Assembly: GCA_964506935.1 (NCBI GenBank)
Contig: CAZDOD010000176.1
Location: 1-5,862 of the forward strand
From: CAZDOD01 sp964506935
Lineage (GTDB): Bacteria; Desulfobacterota; Zymogenia; Zymogenales; Zymogenaceae
Direction: 5' to 3'
Length of the DNA: 5,862 nucleotides
This document shows, piece after piece, positions 1 to 4,672 of this stretch (the first letter of the stretch is position 1; each line of letters starts with the position of its first letter). Below the pieces are notes generated by a model that saw only the letters and a program-made list of their open reading frames with translations, was not told the origin of the DNA and ran no database searches. The position numbers and the translations under genes were made by a program.

Positions 1-139
1 CGCGGGGGTATACGTCCCCGGTATATCCAAAGTACTCAAAGTGACAGACCCGAAACTTATCGGATGGGTGGTGGTTGTGTGTATGAGCATGGTTCCGTTG
101 ATAGTTGGGCAGATTATTAATTCTGTGAGGAAAAAATAA
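1..139 (+). CDS. C-terminal end of a probable cation-transporting P-type ATPase (partial)
   Basis: Only the last 45 codons are present; the first whole codon begins at base 2 and the stop TAA is at 137-139. The peptide contains VYVPGISKVLKV, then a polar turn, then a hydrophobic helix (WVVVCMSMVPLIVGQII) and a short basic tail ending VRKK. This order resembles the extreme C-terminus of bacterial type II (calcium-type) P-type ATPases. There, a 'Y.P.l..vFk' segment between the last two membrane helices is followed by the final helix, which ends in 'E/Q-I-x-K' and a basic tail. If correct, the full protein would be an ATP-driven cation pump of the inner membrane, with all catalytic motifs upstream of the window. 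The assignment rests on a short fragment. Any polytopic membrane protein with a similar last helix is an alternative. The next gene begins 32 bp downstream with its own ribosome binding site, suggesting one transcript. Confidence 0.5.
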   Translation, partial: AGVYVPGISKVLKVTDPKLIGWVVVVCMSMVPLIVGQIINSVRKK

Positions 140-171
140 TATTTCAGACAATAATGAAGGAGTAATGGCTT

Positions 172-732
172 ATGGAAAAGAAGAGTTTTGTTAAAAGATT
201 TATTGTTCCACTGGCCATAGTCGTCGGGATAATGGTGATATCGAGCGTGATTTATCACATGGCCGGCGGTTACATGGATTCCGGATCTACAAGAGACACT
301 CTAATCGGGATATTCGGCCCGTTGATGTTTTTGTCGATCTGGTTCTTCGCCCTGGTCGGGCCGCCCATAGGATATTTTATGGGGGCGACCTTTTTTGAGA
401 GGTTTATCATCGCATTCGCAAATCCCGTCATATGGGTGGCGAGGATGGAATCGATGGTGGCGTGCCAGTTCAGCCCCGTCGAGATGGTCTATTTCTTTTT
501 CCTCCCGTGGTTCTTCGGGATCATGTGTGTGACCCTGTTTCTGTTTTCGGTGTCGGAATTGATATGCAGGTCTATCGGGAAGATGAGGGGACTCAAGGGG
601 GTGAGGGTATTCAGCCCTGTCGTCCTCCTGTTTTTTTTCGGGGGGCTTTTAGGGACTTACGTGGGCCTCATCAGGGGACAGGAGTGGGTCTACATGATCG
701 TCCACCACTACGCCGCCCACTTTCTCAACTAG
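172..732 (+). CDS. Unrecognised integral membrane protein, 186 aa
   Basis: I do not recognise the family. The ATG at 172 is preceded by AAGGAG (157-162) at a good 9-nt spacing, which fixes the start. The protein is strongly hydrophobic. Likely membrane helices lie at about residues 10-30, 47-70, 104-127 and 145-165, with a possible additional or re-entrant segment around 75-90. Between helices are a short polar loop after the first helix (GGYMDSGSTRD) and a basic, presumably cytoplasmic loop around residues 132-144. The C-terminus is short and histidine-rich (VHHYAAHFLN). There is no signal-peptide cleavage site, lipobox or enzymatic motif. It sits 32 bp after a probable P-type ATPase, so a role as a small partner or neighbour of that transporter is possible but is only inference. 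The coding sequence contains a run of eight T followed by C and six G (631-645), prone to sequencing or transcription slippage. Confidence 0.75.
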   Translation: MEKKSFVKRFIVPLAIVVGIMVISSVIYHMAGGYMDSGSTRDTLIGIFGPLMFLSIWFFALVGPPIGYFMGATFFERFIIAFANPVIWVARMESMVACQFSPVEMVYFFFLPWFFGIMCVTLFLFSVSELICRSIGKMRGLKGVRVFSPVVLLFFFGGLLGTYVGLIRGQEWVYMIVHHYAAHFLN

Positions 733-809
733 CCGATCTAAAAATTTCGTCATGATGCCGAAATCAGACGGGATCGACAAAGCGAGGGATTTGACAGAAG
801 ATAAATATT

Positions 810-814
810 GGAGG
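810..814 (+). promoter_or_regulatory. Ribosome binding site that decides the sulfatase start
   Basis: GGAGG at 810-814 lies 5 nt before the ATG at 820. An in-frame TTG at 808 would give a longer product, but that codon overlaps this Shine-Dalgarno sequence and has no site of its own. The ATG at 820 is therefore the better start. Confidence 0.7.
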
Positions 815-819
815 GAGAG

Positions 820-2259
820 ATGACAGAAGATAAAAAAAATAAAGGAATTTTTGATACATCTATATCAAGGAGGGAGGCACTCAAGTTAATGGGGAGCGCC
901 GCCCTGGTCTCCGGGGTCTCGGGTCTTGGCCTTCCGACCGAGCTATTTGCACAGACGAGAAAGAAACCCAACATCATCTTCATTCTGACGGACGACCACA
1001 GGTGGGATTGCCTCGGCGCCATGGGACACCCGTTCCTCGAGACTCCGAATATGGACAGGCTCGCAAACGAGGGGGTGCTGTTTGAGAACGCCTTCGTTAC
1101 GACGTCGCTTTGCAGCCCGAGCCGCGCGAGCTTCCTGACGGGGCAGTACGCATCTGAACACGGCGTCCAGAACAACTTCAGCAGGTGGGACGTCCAAAAA
1201 AACATCACCTTTATGGAATATCTCAAGGGAGCAGGATACGACACCGCCTTTATAGGAAAATGGCATATGCCGGGGACGGGGGAGGGGCTTCCGGAACTTC
1301 CGGGGGTTGACCTTTTCGTCTCATTTACGAAAAAGGACGGACAGGGCGATTACTACAACTGCCCCATCTACGTAAATTATGAGCTTACCCCGAATAGAAA
1401 TCCCTACATCACGACCGAGCTCACCGACTACGCAATCGACTTCGTAAAAGAAAAGCGCCAAAATCCGTTTTGCCTGTATCTATCTCACAAGGCCGTCCAT
1501 CACGACTGGAGGCCGCCGGAGCACCTAGCGGGGAAATACAAGGATGTCGACCTCTCTTTTCTCGCCCCCGAATCCGATAAATACAATACCTGGACAAAAA
1601 ACAATTTCTTAGAGGGGACGATGGGGAACATGCACGCCGTCTACCGGCGATATGCCGAGTGCCTCGAATCGGTCGACGAGGAAATGGGGCGCCTGTTTTC
1701 GGCCCTCGAAGAGGCGGGCGAGATGGATAACACGATTATCGTTTATGCAGGGGACAATGGATACATCTGGGGTGAGCACAGGCTCTATGCCAAGCACTAC
1801 CCGTATGAGGAGTCGATAAGGATACCCTACATCGTGAGGTATCCGGGACTGATTTCCGATCCCGGGAGGAGGGCCGACCAGATGGTGCTGAACATCGACC
1901 TCGCCCCGACGCTACTCGACATTGCGGGTGTCAGGGTGCCCGGTTCCATGCAGGGTGAGAGCTTCGCCCCGATCCTGAGGTCGAAGGGTGCAAATAGGAG
2001 GGAGTCTTTTGTGTATGAACTTTTCCGTGATTTCCCGTTCGGCGGGAGGGTGCCGCCCCATAAGGCCGTTAGGACGAATAGATACAAATATATCGAATGG
2101 GAGATGTGCAGATCGCCGGAGATCTACGACCTCGTGTCCGACCCAAGGGAGATGATAAACCTATTCGGCACCGAAGAGGGGGAGAGATTGCAGCCTATAT
2201 TGTGGGCGGAGCTGGAGGAGTTGAAAGAGAGGTTTAACATAATCGGCAGCCAATTTTAG
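820..2259 (+). CDS. Tat-exported type I sulfatase (formylglycine-dependent), 479 aa
   Basis: This is a sulfate-ester hydrolase of the alkaline-phosphatase superfamily. The N-terminus carries a twin-arginine signal (SRREALKLMG, residues 16-25) before a hydrophobic stretch, with probable cleavage near A44 (LFAQ). The sulfatase core follows directly: PNIIFILTDD gives the metal ligands D58 and D59. C98-S-P-S-R102, inside CSPSRASFLTG, is the formylglycine signature. K147 and H149 lie in FIGKWH, K224 and H227 in SHKAVH, and D312-N313 in GDNG; H320 and K325 follow in a GEH...K segment. All catalytic positions look intact, and the length is normal. The C-terminal 'RTNRYKYIEWE...EIYDLVSDPREMINLF' region is typical of the N-acetylglucosamine-6-sulfatase-like and related glycan sulfatases, but the true substrate cannot be read from sequence. 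The cysteine-type signature suits either FGE or an anaerobic maturase; neither is encoded here. A strong terminator follows the stop, so the gene probably ends its transcript. Confidence 0.93.
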   Translation: MTEDKKNKGIFDTSISRREALKLMGSAALVSGVSGLGLPTELFAQTRKKPNIIFILTDDHRWDCLGAMGHPFLETPNMDRLANEGVLFENAFVTTSLCSPSRASFLTGQYASEHGVQNNFSRWDVQKNITFMEYLKGAGYDTAFIGKWHMPGTGEGLPELPGVDLFVSFTKKDGQGDYYNCPIYVNYELTPNRNPYITTELTDYAIDFVKEKRQNPFCLYLSHKAVHHDWRPPEHLAGKYKDVDLSFLAPESDKYNTWTKNNFLEGTMGNMHAVYRRYAECLESVDEEMGRLFSALEEAGEMDNTIIVYAGDNGYIWGEHRLYAKHYPYEESIRIPYIVRYPGLISDPGRRADQMVLNIDLAPTLLDIAGVRVPGSMQGESFAPILRSKGANRRESFVYELFRDFPFGGRVPPHKAVRTNRYKYIEWEMCRSPEIYDLVSDPREMINLFGTEEGERLQPILWAELEELKERFNIIGSQF

Positions 2260-2273
2260 TATTGATTAAACAA

Positions 2274-2304
2274 TGTAGGGGCGCACTGCGTGCGCCCTTT
2301 TTTT
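2274..2304 (+). terminator. Intrinsic terminator of the sulfatase gene, built from a REP palindrome (REP-1)
   Basis: A perfect 8-bp stem GGGCGCAC (2279-2286) and GTGCGCCC (2290-2297) encloses a TGC loop and is followed by seven T (2298-2304), 19 bp after the sulfatase stop. The hairpin is preceded by GTAG (2275-2278), so it also belongs to the REP family found around the transposase downstream. One sequence thus serves as both repeat and terminator. Confidence 0.85.
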
Positions 2305-2349
2305 CTTCAAAAAGCGATATTTTTTTAAAGAAAAATAATTTTTAAATTA

Positions 2350-2946
2350 ATGACGGTCTACGATAAGGGGATACATCATCGGCGTTCAATTCGTCTAAAG
2401 GATTACGATTATTCAAAAGCCGGCGCCTATTTCGTTACCATCTGTACGAGAGACAAAGGATTTTTATTTGGCGATATTGTTGATGGTAACATGATCCTGA
2501 ATGAATCGGGAGATGTAGTCAATGACACATGGACGTGGTTGTCGAATCGTTATCCATATGTGGATATAGATACCTGGATCGTAATGCCGAATCATACACA
2601 TGCGGTAATTGTAATAGAAGATTGTAGGGGCGCGTCGGGACGCGCCCCATCTTCGGGCGGCTCGCGAGCCGCCCCTACAAATCCTAAAAAAGTCAAGTCC
2701 CTGGGGAGCCTTATTGGGGTGTTCAAGACGGTATCAGCGAAACTTATAAATGAGATTATGGACGGAAAGAAAGAATCCGTCTGGCAGCGCAACTATTATG
2801 AACACGTTATAAGAGATGAGGACAGGCTTTTAAAGATTCGAGAATATATCATTAACAATCCTCTCCAGTGGAGGTTGGACCGCGAAAATCCCGATAGGGT
2901 TGGTGAAAATAAGTTGGACAGATTATTATATAAGAAAAGTGGTTGA
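2350..2946 (+). CDS. REP-associated tyrosine transposase (RAYT, IS200-like Y1 family), 198 aa
   Basis: This is a Y1-type HUH single-strand DNA transposase of the TnpA_REP/RAYT class, which acts on REP palindromes as single-stranded hairpins. The N-terminal strand motif RRSIRLKDYDYSKAGAYFVTICT (residues 11-33, of which AYFVTICT is the clearest part) is the standard RAYT opening. MPNHTHAVIVI holds the metal-binding HUH pair H82 and H84. The region SLGSLIGVFKTVSAKL corresponds to the helix after the core. The C-terminal NYYEHVIRDEDRLLKIREYI...NNP contains the probable catalytic Y166 before the conserved NP. The full protein appears intact. Residues 92-110, between the HUH strand and that helix, are encoded entirely by an inverted pair of REP palindromes and give a G/A/S/R/P-rich insert. 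No clear Shine-Dalgarno precedes the ATG at 2350; the upstream 45 bp are very AT-rich. The gene is flanked by further REP copies on both sides, all with GTAG next to the hairpin, which is the established recognition tetranucleotide of this transposase class. Confidence 0.93.
   Translation: MTVYDKGIHHRRSIRLKDYDYSKAGAYFVTICTRDKGFLFGDIVDGNMILNESGDVVNDTWTWLSNRYPYVDIDTWIVMPNHTHAVIVIEDCRGASGRAPSSGGSRAAPTNPKKVKSLGSLIGVFKTVSAKLINEIMDGKKESVWQRNYYEHVIRDEDRLLKIREYIINNPLQWRLDRENPDRVGENKLDRLLYKKSG
2622..2680. repeat. Inverted REP pair (REP-2 and REP-3, BIME-like) inside the transposase coding sequence
   Basis: Two palindromes lie head to head within the gene. REP-2 has a perfect 10-bp stem (2627-2636 with 2639-2648). 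REP-3 is a 20-bp perfect palindrome (2655-2674). The whole unit is bounded by perfect 10-bp inverted ends, TTGTAGGGGC (2622-2631) and GCCCCTACAA (2671-2680), so GTAG lies at both outer edges. It contains no stop in the gene frame and contributes exactly 19 codons (2623-2679). Confidence 0.92.
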
Positions 2947-2955
2947 GAGAAAAGA

Positions 2956-2980
2956 GGGTGGGTCACGAGACGTCCCTACA
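2956..2980 (-). repeat. Degenerate REP copy downstream of the transposase (REP-4)
   Basis: Read on the minus strand, this begins TGTAGGGACG and ends GTGACCCACCC, with a TCTC core. It shares the GTAG-headed start of the other copies, but the stem is imperfect because of several substitutions. It starts 10 bp after the transposase stop and is inverted relative to REP-5, so together they resemble a second BIME. Confidence 0.65.
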
Positions 2981-3004
2981 AGAGTTTTGATGCAAAAAAT
3001 GCGA

Positions 3005-3036
3005 TGTAGGGGCGCGTCGAGACGCGCCCTCTTTTT
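3005..3036. terminator. REP palindrome (REP-5) serving as terminator between convergent genes
   Basis: A 9-bp inverted repeat GGGCGCGTC (3010-3018) and GACGCGCCC (3021-3029) is preceded by GTAG (3006-3009). On the plus strand it is followed by CTTTTTC, a plausible terminator for transcripts leaving the transposase gene. On the minus strand it lies immediately after the stop of the convergent gene, with a run of six T about 11 nt beyond the stem, so weaker termination in that direction is possible. It matches REP-2 at 24 of 25 positions. Confidence 0.7.
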
Positions 3037-3564
3037 CTAGTTCATCGGTATCAATCCAAAGCTCTTAACGACCTCCTCGTATATCGGCCCCCATTTTTCG
3101 AAATCCTTGAAGGGGCCGCACAGGCCGATCGTATAGATGCCGCCGTTTCCGAACATCTTTACGTGCCAGCGGTGGATCTCATCGGGATTATTCTTGTCAA
3201 CTTCCTTATACCAGTAGGCCAAGCCGCCGTCGATATCTAAGACCTTAAGATCGGTATATTCAGAGTCTGGGGACTTCATTTTATCGAGGTCGGATTTTTT
3301 ATTCGTTTCGAAGAGGTTTGATGGAGATACGCCCTCCACCCCCATCCTGATTACGTAGATTGTGAGTTCCCCGGTCGCGTCATCGGGCCGATATATCCAC
3401 GTCGTCGTCTCGCCAATCTGATCCTTAAGGCTGAACTCATTGGGTAGCTTAAAGGCGTATCCATGTTTCCCTACCTCTGTATCGACAAACTCCCCGCTCT
3501 GGGCCATGGCGATCACGACACCCAGAAACATGCAAATGATTACAAAGATAGGCAGTCTCTTCAT
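3037..3564 (-). CDS. Small exported protein of unknown function, 175 aa
   Basis: I do not recognise a specific family. The start is well supported: GGAGG (complement of 3573-3577) lies 8 nt before the ATG at 3564. Residues 1-21 form a Sec signal peptide (MKRL, then a hydrophobic core, then AMA|QS), with likely signal peptidase I cleavage after A21. The cysteine at residue 11 is not in a good lipobox. The mature part opens with a strand pattern 'GYAFKLPNEFSLKD' and ends 'GIYTIGLCGPFKDFEKWGPIYEEVVKSF'. This layout (an early 'Y.f.lP..f' strand and a terminal strand plus helix ending 'i..SF') is reminiscent of PsbP/DcrB-type periplasmic alpha-beta folds, but that is fold-level inference only. The mature protein has a single cysteine. 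The gene is convergent with the transposase, and its stop abuts a REP hairpin. Upstream it shares a divergent control region, with a CRP-like operator, with another exported unknown. Confidence 0.85.
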   Translation of the reverse strand: MKRLPIFVIICMFLGVVIAMAQSGEFVDTEVGKHGYAFKLPNEFSLKDQIGETTTWIYRPDDATGELTIYVIRMGVEGVSPSNLFETNKKSDLDKMKSPDSEYTDLKVLDIDGGLAYWYKEVDKNNPDEIHRWHVKMFGNGGIYTIGLCGPFKDFEKWGPIYEEVVKSFGLIPMN

Positions 3565-3614
3565 CGGTCAGTCCTCCATTAGGTTGAAAAGGTTCGTCCT
3601 CGGTATCCCCAATT

Positions 3615-3643
3615 ATGATACATCTTTGTGATTTATATCACAA
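3615..3643 (-). promoter_or_regulatory. Candidate promoter of the minus-strand exported protein gene
   Basis: Read on the minus strand, TTGTGA (3643-3638) is separated by 17 bp from TATCAT (3620-3615), giving 4/6 and 5/6 matches to the sigma-70 consensus. Transcription would start near 3608, about 44 nt before the ATG. The -35 hexamer overlaps one half of the CRP-like palindrome, a position from which a bound regulator would be expected to repress. Confidence 0.4.
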
Positions 3644-3644
3644 A
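3625..3644. promoter_or_regulatory. CRP/FNR-family operator in the divergent intergenic region
   Basis: TGTGATTTATATCACA (3627-3642) has the exact TGTGA-N6-TCACA arrangement of a CRP site, and the symmetry extends by TT and AA on each side, with only one mismatched pair in the 20-bp palindrome. It is centred at 3634.5, about 70 bp from the leftward ATG and 131 bp from the rightward ATG. The identity of the regulator is inferred; other members of the CRP/FNR superfamily recognise related palindromes. Confidence 0.65.
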
Positions 3645-3685
3645 AACATCGCATTTTTAAAAAAAATTTGAGTCTACGGGGATTA

Positions 3686-3714
3686 TTGCTTAAATGTGGA
3701 AAATCTGATATATT
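3686..3714 (+). promoter_or_regulatory. Candidate sigma-70-type promoter for the rightward gene pair
   Basis: TTGCTT (3686-3691) and TATATT (3709-3714) are separated by exactly 17 bp, in an AT-rich region. The start of transcription would fall near 3721, leaving a leader of about 45 nt before the ATG at 3766. The CRP-like site would then be centred near -86, close to distances used by class I activators. This is a by-eye consensus match only. Confidence 0.45.
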
Positions 3715-3765
3715 AAAAGACACTAAATATAGATCAGGGTTTTGCATATATGATGGGGGATTAAA

Positions 3766-4632
3766 ATGATTACAAACCGAAGTAAAATTTTGTGTCTTTC
3801 GAGGGGGGTGCTGTTGACATTTTTATTTTCTTTGGCGTTTACCTTCCCATCACCATCCCTTGCCCAGGATTATTCTATCGATTACAACACGCCGTGTGAC
3901 TGGTATTATACCCAAAAAAAGGTTTTCGAGTCATCGAAACTCCCCTATCCCGATGACCTCCCCAGATGTGCCCCGATAAAGCTCAAGGCAGAGCATAGGA
4001 TTGTCTATACAAGTAATCTGAAGTGTCAGAATTCGGTGGATTTCGTCTTCGACTATCGTGTCGAAACGTGGGGGGAACTGACATATTACAAGGGCTTTAA
4101 CGAATACAGTATCAAGGCCCCGCCGCCGACATTTGTAATGTCTAAACAGGGTGGCTCTCCGAATCTTATGGGGGAGACCTATGAGATCATTGAGGTCGGG
4201 TGTACAGTTAAATATTATAAAGAATGTACCCAGGTGAGGGAAAAGAGGCAATTCGGGATAGATGAGGTGTATGAATCGGCACCGATTGACAAGTACCAGG
4301 TCTTTGATTTCCAGATCAATTTTCCACCCGATACTGAACTGAGTAGCGATATGAACAATATCTATTTCAGCCCTCATTTCATCGAGTTTTATCCGCCGGG
4401 CCATCCAAATCATCTGGCTATCATGGGGCCTTTTGTGAATTTGGATTTTTTCAACAGCGGCAATTTTGTTTTAGATCCAGCTAAACTACTAGGTTTGATT
4501 TTAGCTAGTCAATATTACACAGATTCAATCGAATGGAGTTACCAAGGAGAGTTTCAGGGTGGTGATGGAAAGGAGGAAGTGAAAAACAAGCTTACGTTTA
4601 CGATAGAATTTCTTGAATATCCTGATATTTAA
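3766..4632 (+). CDS. Exported cysteine-containing protein of unknown function, 288 aa
   Basis: I do not recognise this protein. The ATG at 3766 follows a G-rich weak ribosome binding site (GGGGG, 3755-3759). The N-terminus has a basic start, a hydrophobic core (residues 15-27) and a cleavage motif SLA|QD after A33, so the product is probably periplasmic or secreted. The mature region is rich in aromatic residues, with many Tyr and Phe in alternating polar-hydrophobic patterns that suggest a beta-rich fold. It contains five cysteines (C44, C68, C87, C146, C154), an odd number that could form two disulfides plus one free thiol. No catalytic motif, repeat or membrane anchor after the signal is visible. 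It is transcribed divergently from the other exported unknown across a CRP-like operator. It is followed 40 bp later by an acyltransferase gene with no terminator between them, so the two are likely co-transcribed. Its start is supported by the signal peptide. Confidence 0.85.
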   Translation: MITNRSKILCLSRGVLLTFLFSLAFTFPSPSLAQDYSIDYNTPCDWYYTQKKVFESSKLPYPDDLPRCAPIKLKAEHRIVYTSNLKCQNSVDFVFDYRVETWGELTYYKGFNEYSIKAPPPTFVMSKQGGSPNLMGETYEIIEVGCTVKYYKECTQVREKRQFGIDEVYESAPIDKYQVFDFQINFPPDTELSSDMNNIYFSPHFIEFYPPGHPNHLAIMGPFVNLDFFNSGNFVLDPAKLLGLILASQYYTDSIEWSYQGEFQGGDGKEEVKNKLTFTIEFLEYPDI

Positions 4633-4672
4633 ATAGGGGGACTTATTAACTCATCTTAATTTGGTGCGAGAT

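Noticed and set aside
432..755. 107-codon frame overlapping the membrane protein on the same strand
   Set aside because: It is a shifted reading of a clearly helical membrane protein gene, with a G/R/P-rich product lacking structure and no ribosome binding site.
744..764. ATTTCG...CGAAAT inverted repeat after the membrane protein gene as a terminator
   Set aside because: The stem is only 6 bp with a 9-nt loop and low GC, and no T-run follows.
791..819. TTGACA at 791-796 as a -35 box for the sulfatase gene
   Set aside because: At 16-18 bp downstream there is only GGAGGGAGAG-type sequence, which is the ribosome binding site and not a -10 element.
750..1266. Open frames of 164 and 107 codons on the minus strand opposite the sulfatase start
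   Set aside because: They are antisense to a gene with an intact catalytic core, overlap each other, and encode no recognisable motif.
2350..2946. Complete IS200/IS605 insertion sequence with defined ends
   Set aside because: There is no TnpB, and the surrounding palindromes are REP units rather than a single left-end and right-end pair, so I annotate a RAYT and not an IS element.
2274..3029. CRISPR-like array from the repeated palindromes
   Set aside because: The copies alternate in orientation, have irregular spacing, lie partly inside a gene and have no cas genes nearby; the GTAG head and the RAYT identify them as REPs.
3931..4413. 160-codon open frame on the minus strand within the exported 288-aa gene
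   Set aside because: The plus-strand frame has a signal peptide and full-length coding character; the antisense peptide shows neither a plausible start region nor a family pattern.
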